A stretch of DNA of 64,000 nt. It comes from Arcticimaribacter sp965277835. Lineage in GTDB: Bacteria; Bacteroidota; Bacteroidia; Flavobacteriales; Flavobacteriaceae. This document shows, piece after piece, positions 44,499 through 54,927 of the stretch. The notes under the pieces are model-generated. The model did no database searches, was not told the DNA's origin, and saw only the letters and a program-made list of their open reading frames with translations. Position 1 is the first letter of the stretch; each line of letters starts with the position of its first letter. The position numbers and the translations under genes were made by a program. The stretch spans positions 1,302,001 through 1,366,000 of the forward strand of contig OZ255841.1 of NCBI GenBank assembly GCA_965277835.1, in the 5' to 3' direction.

Positions 44499-46982
44499 TT
44501 ATTTTTTCTTCTTTGCCGTTTTAGGTTTTTTCTTTTTGGGAGTTTTTGCCTCAATCTTCTCTTTAGCTTCTTCCAATGTTATTTTAGATGCATCAACGGT
44601 TTTAGGTAATTCTATTTTTATTTTCCCTTTAATAATATTAGTTCTTCCCCATCGTGCTTTTTCAACTCGAATTCCTTCTTCTTTCCAATCAAAAATTATT
44701 TTATCGGCTTCTTTTTGAATTTTATCTTTAATAAGGGTTTCAATGTCAGAATCACTCAGTGCATCAAAGTCATACTTTTTATTTACATTAATAAACATCC
44801 CGTTCCATTTGATAAAAGGACCAAATCTTCCGCTACCTTTTGTTACAGGTAATGATTCGTAAGTATAAATAGGTGCGTCAATTTTTTTCTTTTCCTCAAT
44901 AAGTCTAATAGCTAATTCTTGGTCAACTTTCAAAGGGTCTATATCTTTTGGTAAAGAAATATATTTATCCCCAAATTTAATATAAGGTCCAAATCGACCG
45001 TTGTTTGTAGATACTTCCTCACCTTCATAGTCCTTTAAACGCTTAGGCAATTTAAACAACTCTAAGGCTTCCTCAAGGGTTATTGTGTCTAATTGTTGTT
45101 GCGGATTAAGGCTTGCGTATATAGGTTTCTCTTCGTCGTCAGAATTTCCAATTTGAGCAATTGGACCAAATTTACCAAGACGAACTTTTATTTCTCTTCC
45201 TGTTTTTTCATCGACACCTAAACTACGTTCTCCTGAACTACGTTCCGCTTCTTCTTGGGCATGAACTATAGTTTTATGGAAACTCTTGTAAAACTGCTTT
45301 ATCATTTTTACCCAATCTATATTTCCTTCTGCAATTGTGTCAAAATCTTTTTCAACTTGAGCAGTGAAATTATAGTCAAGAATATTTTCAAAATAATTAA
45401 TCAGAAAATCGTTGACAATCATTCCAATATCTGTCGGAATTAGTTTTCTCTTATCTGAGCCTACGGTTTCGGTTAATGTGTTACTTTCTATTTTATCATT
45501 CTTTAAAAAGAATTGCTCGTAACTACGTTGCACGCCTTCGGAAGTCCCTTTAGTAACATAACCTCTGTTTTGAATAGTAGAAATAGTAGGTGCATAAGTC
45601 GAAGGTCTTCCAATACCTAGCTCTTCAAGTTTTTTCACCAAAGCAGCTTCAGAGTATCGATATGGAGGTTTCGAAAATCGCTGTGTGGAAGTTAATGTCT
45701 TTAACGCTACGGTATCACCTTGGTTTATAGAAGGAAGTATTTCTTTAACCTCATCGTCCTCATCGTCAACACCTTCGAGATATACTTTCAAAAACCCTTC
45801 GAATTTAATTACTTCTCCGTGTGCAATAAACACTTGATTATGATTTGAAGTGCTAATTTTAAGTTGCGTTCTCTCAAGCCTAGCATCGCTCATTTGTGAG
45901 GCTATAGTACGTTTCCAAATAAGTTCGTATAAACGCATTTGGTCATAGTCTCCTGTTATTTTTGCCTTTGTTAAATCTGTTGGTCGTATTGCTTCATGAG
46001 CTTCTTGAGCACCTTTACTTTTTGTCGTAAAATTGCGTGCTTGACAATATTCTTCCCCATACATTGATTTTATAGTTGACAATGCCGCTGTTTGCGCTTC
46101 TTTAGATAAATTAACGCTATCTGTTCTCATATAAGTAATTAACCCTGCTTCGTACAAGCGTTGAGCAAGTGTCATTGTTTTACTTACTGAGAAATATAAT
46201 TTTCTTGAAGCTTCTTGTTGTAAGAGTGATGTAGTAAAAGGAGATGCAGGGTTTTTCTTAGCTGGTTTTGTGTCTTTAGAAAGAATAGAAAAATTTGCAT
46301 TTATGTTTTTAAGAAGAAATTTTTTAACTTCATCTGGGTGACTAAAAATAGTGTCGAGTGCGGTTCTTATTGGTTTCCCTTGTGTAGATAAAAATTCTGC
46401 TTGTGTTTTATATGTTTCTTTTGGTTTAAAGGCTTTTACCTCGCGCTCGCGTTCTACAATTAAACGTACGGAAACCGATTGTACTCGACCTGCTGAAAGC
46501 CCAGGTTTAATTTTTTTCCATAACACAGGAGATAATTCATAACCCACTAGGCGGTCTAAAACGCGACGAGCTTGTTGAGCATTTACAAGGTTATAGTCTA
46601 ATTTTCTAGGTTGACTAATGGCTTTAAGAATAGCACTTTTAGTTATCTCATGAAATACAATACGTTTAGTATTGTTGTCATCGAGTTTCAACGTTTGTGC
46701 TAAGTGCCATGCAATGGCTTCTCCTTCGCGGTCTTCGTCACTTGCTAGCCAAACCGTTTCCGATTTTTTTACTAAACTCTTTAACGTATTTATTACATCT
46801 TTCTTATCGGGAGAAACAATATATTTTGGCTTAAAGTCGCCTTCCACATCAACTCCAAGTTCTTTGGAAGGTAAGTCAGAAACATGACCAAAACTAGAGG
46901 CAACTTTAAAATCTTTCCCTAAAAACTTTTCAATCGTTTTTGCCTTAGCTGGGGACTCAACAATAACCAGATTTTTTGCCAT
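44499..46982 (-). CDS. topA: DNA topoisomerase I
   Basis: TopA relaxes negatively supercoiled DNA by single-strand passage. The 827-residue protein shows the TOPRIM start NLVIVESPAKAKTIEKFLG, DEDREGEAIAWHL (about 79-91), the active-site Tyr in LITYMRTDSVNLS, and GIGRPSTYAPTISTIQNRGY. The C-terminal region has cysteine-free repeats around GRFGPYIKFGD, GRFGPFIKWNG and GKFGPIAQIG in place of zinc fingers, as usual in Bacteroidota, and ends in a Lys-rich tail. A good promoter lies 20 bases upstream of its ATG. Confidence 0.98.
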   Translation of the reverse strand: MAKNLVIVESPAKAKTIEKFLGKDFKVASSFGHVSDLPSKELGVDVEGDFKPKYIVSPDKKDVINTLKSLVKKSETVWLASDEDREGEAIAWHLAQTLKLDDNNTKRIVFHEITKSAILKAISQPRKLDYNLVNAQQARRVLDRLVGYELSPVLWKKIKPGLSAGRVQSVSVRLIVEREREVKAFKPKETYKTQAEFLSTQGKPIRTALDTIFSHPDEVKKFLLKNINANFSILSKDTKPAKKNPASPFTTSLLQQEASRKLYFSVSKTMTLAQRLYEAGLITYMRTDSVNLSKEAQTAALSTIKSMYGEEYCQARNFTTKSKGAQEAHEAIRPTDLTKAKITGDYDQMRLYELIWKRTIASQMSDARLERTQLKISTSNHNQVFIAHGEVIKFEGFLKVYLEGVDDEDDEVKEILPSINQGDTVALKTLTSTQRFSKPPYRYSEAALVKKLEELGIGRPSTYAPTISTIQNRGYVTKGTSEGVQRSYEQFFLKNDKIESNTLTETVGSDKRKLIPTDIGMIVNDFLINYFENILDYNFTAQVEKDFDTIAEGNIDWVKMIKQFYKSFHKTIVHAQEEAERSSGERSLGVDEKTGREIKVRLGKFGPIAQIGNSDDEEKPIYASLNPQQQLDTITLEEALELFKLPKRLKDYEGEEVSTNNGRFGPYIKFGDKYISLPKDIDPLKVDQELAIRLIEEKKKIDAPIYTYESLPVTKGSGRFGPFIKWNGMFINVNKKYDFDALSDSDIETLIKDKIQKEADKIIFDWKEEGIRVEKARWGRTNIIKGKIKIELPKTVDASKITLEEAKEKIEAKTPKKKKPKTAKKKK

Positions 46983-47001
46983 ATCTCACTTTTTCTGATT
47001 G

Positions 47002-47031
47002 CAAAAGTAGTTCGATTTTTTAGGTTTCAAA
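47002..47031 (-). promoter_or_regulatory. Bacteroidota-type promoter of topA
   Basis: On the minus strand TTTG (47031-47028), an 18-base spacer and TACTTTTG (47009-47002) match the Bacteroidota housekeeping promoter (TTTG and TAnnTTTG) exactly. The -7 element lies 20 bases before the topA ATG. This is the clearest promoter in the window. Confidence 0.7.
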
Positions 47032-47504
47032 AATAAAGTTGATTTTTTTAAAACGCCTAAACTCAAGTTACAAAGACAACTTATAACGTAATCTTATAAA
47101 ATAACCTAGTGTATATTTAGATTAAGTTAGTGCTAATTCTATTGACAACCTATTGAATAAAAACAACGTTTGGGCATTAAATTATAACACATACAGTGAT
47201 TTAAAAAAAATTCTAATAACTTAACCTAAAAATAGTTAAGCATAAATTAATACATCTATAAAATTATTAGTGTGCAAAAGAAAATGGTTTCAATTAAACG
47301 TATAATTGTTTAATCGTTTGACCTAATGTTTTTTATAAATGCACAACGGATTAACTAAGGTTAAAGAATAAAAATATTTTTTTATTACATTTGAAAGAAA
47401 CAGAGCTTAGATATAATTATCAAAACAATAGTGTTAGTCAACATTGCTGAAAGACATTAGAGTTGAACCCTTAATCTAATAATTACACCCCTAAACACTT
47501 AATT
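47032..47504. other. Long intergenic region between divergent topA and BNR-protein genes
   Basis: About 470 AT-rich bases without a convincing reading frame. TACATTTG at 47386-47393 is an exact -7 element facing the BNR gene, but its -33 is poor; a leader of about 100 bases would follow. TTAAAC (47294-47299) and GTTTAA (47308-47313) form a short dyad with an 8-base spacer. No RNA gene was recognised. Confidence 0.5.
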
Positions 47505-50291
47505 ATGAAATTTTTATATTCCTTTTTAATATCGTGTATTGTGTTCTCTTTGAATGCACAAAACGAAACAAATAGTGCCTCAAGAGTTGAAAACTTACTT
47601 TTTGAAAATATTGGTCCAAAAGTGATGAGCGGAAGGGTCGTTGCTTTAGCAGTAAACCCTAGTGACCCTACAGAGTTTTATGTAGCTTATGCCTCTGGGG
47701 GCGTTTGGCACACTAAAGACAATGGCATTAGCTTTACCCCAATAACCGAAAATGCTCCAACTCAGAATATTGGTGAGATTACTATGCATTGGGCAACAAG
47801 AACCCTTTGGGTAGGAACGGGCGAAAATAACGCTTCGCGTTCTTCTTATGCTGGAATTGGTATGCTAAAAACTTCGGACAACGGTAAAACATGGGAACAT
47901 AAAGGGCTAAGTGACAGCCATCATATCGGGAAAATATTAATTAATCCCGAAAATCCTAACCAAATAATAGTAGGGGTAACGGGACATCTGTACACCCCTA
48001 ACGAAGAGCGCGGCATTTATCGTTCCGAAGATGGTGGAGACACATGGGAACAAACCTTGTATATAAACGATACTTCAGGAATTATTGATATGGCGGTTGT
48101 GCCTAATAATTTTAATATTCAATATGCAACATCTTGGGAAAAAGATAGAAAAGCGTGGCATTTCTCGGGTAATGGTGAAAGTTCTGGAATTTATAAAAGT
48201 ACAGATGCTGGAAAAACTTGGAACCTAATCTCTACTTCTGAAAGTGGATTTCCTACTGGAGAAGGAGTTGGTCGAATTGGTTTAGCAGTATATGATGAAA
48301 ACACGGTTTATGCTATTCATGACTCTCAATTTAGACGCCCAAAAGAAGAAAAAGAAAAAAGCGAAGGGTTAGTCAAAGATGATTTTAAAACTATGAGTAA
48401 AGAATCGTTCTTGGCTTTAGATAATAAAAAACTAAACACCTTTTTAAAAGGTAATAGATTTCATAAAAAATACAATGCAGAAAACGTTAAAAGTAGTGTG
48501 CGCAAGGGATCGGTAGTACCTAAAGATTTAGCTACCTATTTAGAGAACGCAAACACACTATTATTTGATACGCCTGTAGTTGGTGCTGAAGTTTATAAAA
48601 GTATCGATGGTGGAGTCTCATGGGCAAAAACACACACAGATTATATTGATGATTTATACTATAGTTATGGCTATTATTTTGGGCATATTCATGTAGCTCC
48701 AAAAAATGCAGATAAAATTTATATCTACGGAGTGCCTATTTTAACTTCGGATGACGGAGGTGCTAGTTTCAAAGCAATTGGCAAACCAAATGTTCATGCA
48801 GACCACCATGCGCTTTGGATTAACCCAGATAGACCAGGACACCTTATTGATGGTAATGATGGAGGCGTTAACATTACCTATAACGATGGTGCAAATTGGA
48901 TGAAAAATAATTCGCCTGCAGTAGGACAATTTTATGCTATAAATGTTGATAACGAAACCCCTTATAATGTATATGGTGGGCTTCAAGATAATGGTGTGTG
49001 GAAAGGTGCTCACAATGCAAAAGATAATGAACGTTGGCATTCTACAGGGCATAACCCTTGGAAATCAATTATGGGTGGCGATGGAATGCAAGTTCAAATT
49101 GATAGTCGAAACAGTAATATTGTATATACAGGCTATCAGTTTGGTAATTATTTTCGATTGGATTTAGCGCACAAAAAAAGAACTCATATTCAACCAAAAC
49201 ACGAACTAGGAGAAGCCCCATATCGTTTTAATTGGCAAACGCCTATTTTACTTTCTCATCACAATCAAGATGTGCTTTACTTTGGGAGTAATAAATTACA
49301 CCGCTCTTTAGACCAAGGAACCCAGTGGGAAACTATTTCTAAAGATTTAACACAAGGAGGAAGAAAAGGTAATGTTGCTTTTGGCACCTTAACAACTATA
49401 TCCGAATCGCCATTCAAATTTGGGTTTTTATATACAGGAAGTGATGATGGATATATATATCGCATAGAAAACGGAGGAGGTAATTCGGTAAGAGTCTCCA
49501 ATGATTTACCTCAAAATTTATGGGTCAGCCGTGTAGTTGCTTCAAAGCACCAAAAAGAACGCGTTTATACAACCTTAAACGGATATAGAAACGATGATTT
49601 TAAACCTTATGTTTATGTGAGTGAAAATAAAGGAGACACATGGACATCTATTTCACAAGGTTTGCCCAATAGTCCTGTTAATGTTATTTGCGAAGACCCT
49701 AATAATGAAGATGTTTTATATTTGGGTAACGACCAAGGGGTTTATGTGTCTTTTGACAGAGGCAAACAATGGGACGCTTTCAAAAACGGTTTAACTACTG
49801 CGGCAGTTCATGACCTTGTCGTTCAACCCAATGCAAACCACCTACTAGTAGGAACACACGGGCGGTCTATTTATAAAGCAGATATAAACCCACTAAAAAA
49901 TGTAACTCCAAATTTTTTAAAACAAGAACTCGTTTTGTTAGAACCAAAAGAAGTTAAACATTCTAAACAATGGGGTAATAGTTATTCTAAATGGAGAGAT
50001 GCTTTTGAGCCTGAGACAACCTTTGTGGCTTTTACTTCAACCCCTGGGGAATATAAAATGTATATTAAAGACTCTAAAGGTGTTACGTTATATACTAAAA
50101 AAGGGATGTTAAATTATGGCTTTAATTTTATAAAATATACACTCGAAAAAAACGCAAGTACTGCTAAATCTAATAAAAAGAAGCCTTCAAAACCTGCTAT
50201 GAATGGGAAACACTACCTCAATAAAGGGAGCTATACCGTTGAACTTGTCAAAGGAACCGCTAAACATAAAAAAGAACTTCAAATTAAATAA
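47505..50291 (+). CDS. Secreted BNR/VPS10-like beta-propeller protein
   Basis: The 928-residue protein has a signal peptide (1-18, ending LNAQ) and many BNR-type Asp-box repeats (for example KTSDNGKTWEHKGL, RSEDGGDTWEQ, KSTDAGKTWNL, VSENKGDTWTSIS), forming one or two propellers of the sortilin/glycosidase type. The region from about 780 ends in an Ig-like fold. Related proteins are common in marine Bacteroidota and are often labelled as glycosyl hydrolases without proof. The extreme C-terminus resembles the family's own Ig domain rather than a T9SS sorting tail. Confidence 0.85.
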   Translation: MKFLYSFLISCIVFSLNAQNETNSASRVENLLFENIGPKVMSGRVVALAVNPSDPTEFYVAYASGGVWHTKDNGISFTPITENAPTQNIGEITMHWATRTLWVGTGENNASRSSYAGIGMLKTSDNGKTWEHKGLSDSHHIGKILINPENPNQIIVGVTGHLYTPNEERGIYRSEDGGDTWEQTLYINDTSGIIDMAVVPNNFNIQYATSWEKDRKAWHFSGNGESSGIYKSTDAGKTWNLISTSESGFPTGEGVGRIGLAVYDENTVYAIHDSQFRRPKEEKEKSEGLVKDDFKTMSKESFLALDNKKLNTFLKGNRFHKKYNAENVKSSVRKGSVVPKDLATYLENANTLLFDTPVVGAEVYKSIDGGVSWAKTHTDYIDDLYYSYGYYFGHIHVAPKNADKIYIYGVPILTSDDGGASFKAIGKPNVHADHHALWINPDRPGHLIDGNDGGVNITYNDGANWMKNNSPAVGQFYAINVDNETPYNVYGGLQDNGVWKGAHNAKDNERWHSTGHNPWKSIMGGDGMQVQIDSRNSNIVYTGYQFGNYFRLDLAHKKRTHIQPKHELGEAPYRFNWQTPILLSHHNQDVLYFGSNKLHRSLDQGTQWETISKDLTQGGRKGNVAFGTLTTISESPFKFGFLYTGSDDGYIYRIENGGGNSVRVSNDLPQNLWVSRVVASKHQKERVYTTLNGYRNDDFKPYVYVSENKGDTWTSISQGLPNSPVNVICEDPNNEDVLYLGNDQGVYVSFDRGKQWDAFKNGLTTAAVHDLVVQPNANHLLVGTHGRSIYKADINPLKNVTPNFLKQELVLLEPKEVKHSKQWGNSYSKWRDAFEPETTFVAFTSTPGEYKMYIKDSKGVTLYTKKGMLNYGFNFIKYTLEKNASTAKSNKKKPSKPAMNGKHYLNKGSYTVELVKGTAKHKKELQIK

Positions 50292-51183
50292 ACACATAGC
50301 TTATAAATCAACCTTTTTATGTCTTGCATTCTTTTTAGGGGTGTTCCATTTTGGTTTTACACAATCTAAAACCAAAAAAGATAGTCTATGGTCTAACAAA
50401 GGAAAGGTAGCTGTTTTAATAAATCAGGCATCTTTTGGCAACTGGCTTGGCGGAGGAACTAATAATATTAATGGTATTCTAAGTTTAGATTATACCTTCC
50501 GTTTTAAAAATGATAATTTAGATTGGACAACCAATGTTGATACTGCATTAGGCTATACCAAAACACAGGCATCAGCGTTTAGCAAAAAAACCGATGACCG
50601 TATAGAAATTAATTCTGTTTTGGTTCGTGTAGGAAAAAAATCGTGGGGGTTTTCTACGTCTTTTAATCTAAAATCGCAATGGATTGAAGGTTACAAATAT
50701 TCTGATGACCCAGATGGCGTAGAAAACCGAATGTTAACTACCGATTTTTTATCTCCTTTATATCTACGATTTGGTTTAGGTTTTGCTTATAAAAAAGATA
50801 AAATTATTAACCTACAAATTGAGCCAATTACAGGACGTTTAATTTATGTAGCTTCAAAATTTACAAGAGATTTACCAAGCGATGAAACTTATTTTGGAGT
50901 TAGCCCAGGCAGACAAACCCGATGGGAATTAAATTGTTCTTTAGCTGCTCAAACCGAGTGGACACTATTTACTAATGTTGTATTAAAAAACAGATTAGTT
51001 TTAATTTCAAACTACCTCGAAGACTTTACTAATGTAGACTTAGATTATATTGTAAAGCTAGATATGAAAATTAATAATTTTATGTCTGCCGCCTTAGAAA
51101 CTCAATTAGTTTATGATGATAACGCCCTTTCTCGTTTACAATCGAGACAAATATTTGGGGTTAGTGTCGGCTTTTCTTTTTGA
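50203..51183 (+). CDS. DUF3078-family protein
   Basis: The core VAVLINQASFGNWLGGGTNN and a C-terminal all-beta porin-like region (ending in FGVSVGFSF) identify the DUF3078 family of predicted outer-membrane proteins. The only ATG of this frame (50203) lies 89 bases inside the preceding gene. A hydrophobic signal-like segment (FLCLAFFLGVFHFGFTQ) starts only about 37 residues later. TTG codons at 50239 and 50245 are alternatives. The start is therefore uncertain; the C-terminal 290 residues are secure. Function unknown. Confidence 0.82.
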   Translation: MGNTTSIKGAIPLNLSKEPLNIKKNFKLNKHIAYKSTFLCLAFFLGVFHFGFTQSKTKKDSLWSNKGKVAVLINQASFGNWLGGGTNNINGILSLDYTFRFKNDNLDWTTNVDTALGYTKTQASAFSKKTDDRIEINSVLVRVGKKSWGFSTSFNLKSQWIEGYKYSDDPDGVENRMLTTDFLSPLYLRFGLGFAYKKDKIINLQIEPITGRLIYVASKFTRDLPSDETYFGVSPGRQTRWELNCSLAAQTEWTLFTNVVLKNRLVLISNYLEDFTNVDLDYIVKLDMKINNFMSAALETQLVYDDNALSRLQSRQIFGVSVGFSF

Positions 51184-51263
51184 AAAATAGTTAATTTTTT
51201 CTTAAATACAATTGAAATTATTTTTATCTTGACGGAAAATAATCTTAAAAATCGATAAGCAAA

Positions 51264-51914
51264 ATGATTAAATCTTCTTTAGCCCGTAAGTACGCTATGG
51301 CGCTTTCAGGTTTATTTCTTGTATTCTTTTTATTACAGCATTTTACAATAAACCTTACTTCTGTTATTAGTGAATCTCTTTTTAATGAAATTTCTCACTT
51401 TATGGGAAATAACTTTTTGGTTCAAGTCATTCTACAACCCGTACTTATTTTTGGGGTGATTTTTCACTTTATTATGGGTTTCGTCTTAGAAATTAAAAAT
51501 AGAATGTCTCGGGCTCAAAATTATTCTACAACCAATGGAGCAGCAAATTCAAGCTGGATGTCGCGAAACATGATTTGGTCTGGAGCTGTAATACTTTCTT
51601 TTTTGGTATTACACTTTATAGATTTTTGGTTTCCCGAAATTAATTATAAATATATAGAACAATTACCTGCTAACCCCGACCGTTATTATGAAGAAACAGT
51701 TCATAAATTTGTTAACCCTGTTCGAGTAATACTATATGTAGTATCATTTATCTTTTTGATGCTTCATTTACTTCATGGGTTTAGTTCTTCTTTCCAGTCA
51801 GTTGGGTTTAACAACAAATACTCAAGAGGATTAAAAACATTTACAACTGCTTTTTCAGTTCTAGTCCCACTTGGGTTTATTTTCATCGCAATATTCCATT
51901 ATTTAAACGCATAG
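51264..51914 (+). CDS. sdhC: Succinate dehydrogenase cytochrome b558 subunit
   Basis: This is the membrane anchor of a type B succinate:menaquinone oxidoreductase. The 216-residue protein has five membrane spans and conserved His residues for two hemes (LQHFTINLTS, FHFIMGFVLE, LVLHFIDFWF, LHLLHGFSSSFQSVGF). The layout matches single-anchor enzymes of Bacteroidota and Wolinella. It is the first gene of sdhCAB; sdhA follows after 4 bases. Confidence 0.95.
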   Translation: MIKSSLARKYAMALSGLFLVFFLLQHFTINLTSVISESLFNEISHFMGNNFLVQVILQPVLIFGVIFHFIMGFVLEIKNRMSRAQNYSTTNGAANSSWMSRNMIWSGAVILSFLVLHFIDFWFPEINYKYIEQLPANPDRYYEETVHKFVNPVRVILYVVSFIFLMLHLLHGFSSSFQSVGFNNKYSRGLKTFTTAFSVLVPLGFIFIAIFHYLNA

Positions 51915-51918
51915 ACTT

Positions 51919-53925
51919 ATGGCAAATAGTTTAAACTCTAAAATACCCGAAGGTCCATTAGAAGAGAAATGGGCTAACCATAAAAGTCATATTGACTTAG
52001 TAAGTCCTGCTAACAAACGTCTCATTGATGTTATTGTAGTAGGTACAGGATTAGCTGGAGGTTCAGCTGCAGCTACCTTAGCTGAATTGGGCTATAATGT
52101 TAAGGCATTTTGCTTTCAAGATTCTCCAAGGAGAGCGCATTCAATTGCAGCCCAAGGAGGAATTAATGCCGCCAAAAACTATCAAGGTGATGGCGATTCT
52201 ACATATCGTCTTTTTTATGATACTGTTAAAGGGGGTGATTATCGTTCAAGAGAAGCAAACGTATATCGATTAGCTGAAGTTTCGGCTGATATTATTGACC
52301 AGTGTGTAGCACAAGGCGTACCTTTTGCTCGAGATTACGGAGGGCTTTTAGATAATCGTTCTTTTGGAGGCGTATTAGTCTCTCGAACCTTTTATGCAAA
52401 AGGACAAACAGGTCAGCAATTACTTTTAGGTGCATACTCAGCAATGAACAGGCAAATTGGTCGTGGAAAAATTGAAATGTACAATCGACATGAAATGATG
52501 GATTTAGTTTTAGTTGATGGAAAGGCTCGCGGTATTATTGCTCGAAATTTAATTACTGGAGAAGTTGAACGACACGGGGCTCATGCCGTTGTAATCGCAT
52601 CGGGTGGATATGGAAATGTATTTTTCCTTTCGACTAACGCTATGGGCAGTAATGTCTCTGCAAGTTGGAAAATTCATCAAAAAGGAGCCTATTTTGCAAA
52701 TCCGTGTTTTACTCAAATTCACCCAACGTGTATCCCTGTTTCAGGAGAAGACCAATCGAAATTAACTTTAATGTCAGAGTCGCTTCGAAATGATGGTCGT
52801 ATTTGGGTTCCCAAAAACATGGACGATGTTCATGCAATAAGAGAAGGAAAACTAAAACCAATTGACCTTAAAGAAGAAGACCGAGACTATTACCTAGAAC
52901 GGCGCTACCCTGCCTTTGGTAATTTAGTCCCTCGCGATGTTGCCTCTAGAGCTGCTAAAGAACGTTGCGATGCTGGTTACGGAGTTAATAAAACTGGAGA
53001 AGCAGTATATCTTGACTTTACGGCAGCTATTAATCGTTATGGAAAAGAAGAAGCACATGTAAAAGGATTAAATGAAAACGATGCTGCGTTGGTTAAAAAA
53101 TTAGGTCAAGAAATAATTCGAGCTAAGTATGGAAATTTATTCCAGATGTACGAAAAAATTGTAGACCAAAACCCGTATGAAACCCCTATGATGATTTATC
53201 CTGCGGTACACTATACTATGGGTGGTATTTGGGTTGACTATAATTTAATGACTACTATACCTGGTTGCTACGCTATTGGAGAAGCTAACTTCTCTGACCA
53301 CGGAGCAAACAGACTAGGAGCCTCGGCATTAATGCAAGGACTAGCAGATGGTTATTTTGTGTTACCTTATACTATTGGAGACTATTTAGCAAAAGATATT
53401 CGTACAGGTGCTATATCAACCGACACCCCTGAATTTGAAGAAGCTGAAAAAAATGTGACAGATAGAATCAATTTTTTCTTAAATAATAAAGGCAAGCATT
53501 CTGTAGATTATTACCACAAAAAACTAGGTAAAATTATGTGGGATAAATGTGGAATGTCTCGAAATGCTAAAGACCTAAAAGACGCAATGACTGAAATTAA
53601 AGAGTTGAGAGAAGACTTTTATAAAAATGTCATTGTTCCTGGGACTTCATCAGAATTTAATGAACAATTAGCCAAAGCGGGACGAGTAGCAGATTTTCTA
53701 GAATTAGGAGAATTATTTGCTAAAGATGCTTTGGAGCGTACAGAATCTTGTGGAGGACATTTCCGCGAAGAATCGCAAACCCCAGAAGGAGAAGCAATGA
53801 GAGATGATAAAAACTTTACGTTCGTTTCTGCATGGGAATACAAAGGAGAACCTGGCAAAGCTGTTCTTCATAAAGAAGAACTGAAATATGAGGAAATCGA
53901 AGTAAAAACACGTTCATATAAATAA
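51919..53925 (+). CDS. sdhA: Succinate dehydrogenase / fumarate reductase flavoprotein subunit
   Basis: This catalytic subunit carries covalently bound FAD and oxidises succinate to fumarate. The 668-residue protein contains VVGTGLAGGSAAATLAELGY, the FAD-linking His in RRAHSIAAQGGINAAKNYQG, the substrate-site segment NPCFTQIHPTCIP and NRLGASALMQGL. The length fits the menaquinone-linked type. It lies between sdhC and sdhB. Confidence 0.97.
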   Translation: MANSLNSKIPEGPLEEKWANHKSHIDLVSPANKRLIDVIVVGTGLAGGSAAATLAELGYNVKAFCFQDSPRRAHSIAAQGGINAAKNYQGDGDSTYRLFYDTVKGGDYRSREANVYRLAEVSADIIDQCVAQGVPFARDYGGLLDNRSFGGVLVSRTFYAKGQTGQQLLLGAYSAMNRQIGRGKIEMYNRHEMMDLVLVDGKARGIIARNLITGEVERHGAHAVVIASGGYGNVFFLSTNAMGSNVSASWKIHQKGAYFANPCFTQIHPTCIPVSGEDQSKLTLMSESLRNDGRIWVPKNMDDVHAIREGKLKPIDLKEEDRDYYLERRYPAFGNLVPRDVASRAAKERCDAGYGVNKTGEAVYLDFTAAINRYGKEEAHVKGLNENDAALVKKLGQEIIRAKYGNLFQMYEKIVDQNPYETPMMIYPAVHYTMGGIWVDYNLMTTIPGCYAIGEANFSDHGANRLGASALMQGLADGYFVLPYTIGDYLAKDIRTGAISTDTPEFEEAEKNVTDRINFFLNNKGKHSVDYYHKKLGKIMWDKCGMSRNAKDLKDAMTEIKELREDFYKNVIVPGTSSEFNEQLAKAGRVADFLELGELFAKDALERTESCGGHFREESQTPEGEAMRDDKNFTFVSAWEYKGEPGKAVLHKEELKYEEIEVKTRSYK

Positions 53926-53933
53926 TTATAACT

Positions 53934-54680
53934 ATGGATTTGACTTTAAAAATTTGGAGACAAAAAAGCGCATCATCAAAAGGCAAAATGGTTGCCTACC
54001 CTATTAAAAACGTATCTCCCGATATGTCTTTTTTAGAAATGATGGATGTTTTAAACGAGCAACTAATAAACGATGGTATTGAGCCTGTGGCTTTTGATCA
54101 CGATTGTAGAGAAGGTATTTGCGGTATGTGTTCTATGTATATCAACGGAGAAGCACATGGCCCCGACCGATTAATTACTACGTGCCAATTACATATGCGT
54201 AAATTTAAAGATGGGGAAACTATTACTATAGAACCTTTTAGGGCAAATGCATTCCCAGTAGTAAAAGACTTAGTCGTAGATAGATCGTCATTTGACAGAA
54301 TTCAACATGCAGGCGGTTTTGTAAGTGTTAATACCTCGGGTAATACTCAAGATGCAAACGCTATTCCTATAAATAAACACGATGCTGATATTGCTTTCGA
54401 TGCAGCAACCTGTATTGGTTGTGGTGCTTGTGTGGCAAGCTGTAAAAATGCGTCTGCAATGTTATTTGTTTCGGCTAAAGTTTCTCAATATGCCTTGCTA
54501 CCACAAGGAAAAGTAGAAGCTACTGATCGTGTATTGAATATGGTAAAACAAATGGACGAAGAAGGCTTTGGAAACTGTACCAACACTGGAGCGTGTGAGG
54601 TAGAATGCCCCAAAGGAATTTCTTTAGATAATATCGCTCGCATGAACAGAGAATATCTTTCGGCTAGCATAAAAAAATAA
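53934..54680 (+). CDS. sdhB: Succinate dehydrogenase iron-sulfur subunit
   Basis: SdhB passes electrons from FAD to the membrane anchor. The 248-residue protein has the 2Fe-2S ligands (DHDCREGICGMCSMYING, TTCQLHM), the 4Fe-4S motif CIGCGACVASCKN and a third cluster region CTNTGACEVECPKG. All clusters are intact. It is the last gene of sdhCAB; a terminator follows 17 bases after the stop. Confidence 0.97.
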   Translation: MDLTLKIWRQKSASSKGKMVAYPIKNVSPDMSFLEMMDVLNEQLINDGIEPVAFDHDCREGICGMCSMYINGEAHGPDRLITTCQLHMRKFKDGETITIEPFRANAFPVVKDLVVDRSSFDRIQHAGGFVSVNTSGNTQDANAIPINKHDADIAFDAATCIGCGACVASCKNASAMLFVSAKVSQYALLPQGKVEATDRVLNMVKQMDEEGFGNCTNTGACEVECPKGISLDNIARMNREYLSASIKK

Positions 54681-54696
54681 TACTTAAATAAAATTT

Positions 54697-54727
54697 TGTT
54701 CACCTTATATAAGGCGAACATTTTTGT
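54697..54727 (+). terminator. Intrinsic terminator after sdhCAB
   Basis: TGTTC-A-CCTT (54697-54706) pairs with AAGG-C-GAACA (54711-54720), with one mismatch, loop of four, and TTTTTGTTAT after it. It lies just after the sdhB stop on the plus strand. Confidence 0.75.
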
Positions 54728-54927
54728 TATAGATTATTCATATTGTTTATAAATATTCGCCTATTGATTTCCTAACAATATCATTTGTTTAACCTGTATA
54801 GTTTTTTTTTATTTCTTTTCAGAGATAGAATATGTGTGTTGCCAAATATCTATAAAAGTTTAAAAAAGACGTTATTATAATCTTTTACTTAACTTTATAG
54901 CTCAAATCTATATAGATATAATATATA

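Noticed and set aside
47294..47313. TTAAAC / GTTTAA dyad as an operator of the BNR gene
   Set aside because: The arms are only 6 bases in AT-rich DNA and the site is over 190 bases from the start; too weak to call.
50150..50291. T9SS C-terminal sorting domain on the BNR-repeat protein
   Set aside because: The end (KGSYTVELV ... ELQIK) resembles a type A sorting tail, but the same pattern is normal for the Ig-like end of this protein family, and no extra sorting-domain motifs were seen before it.
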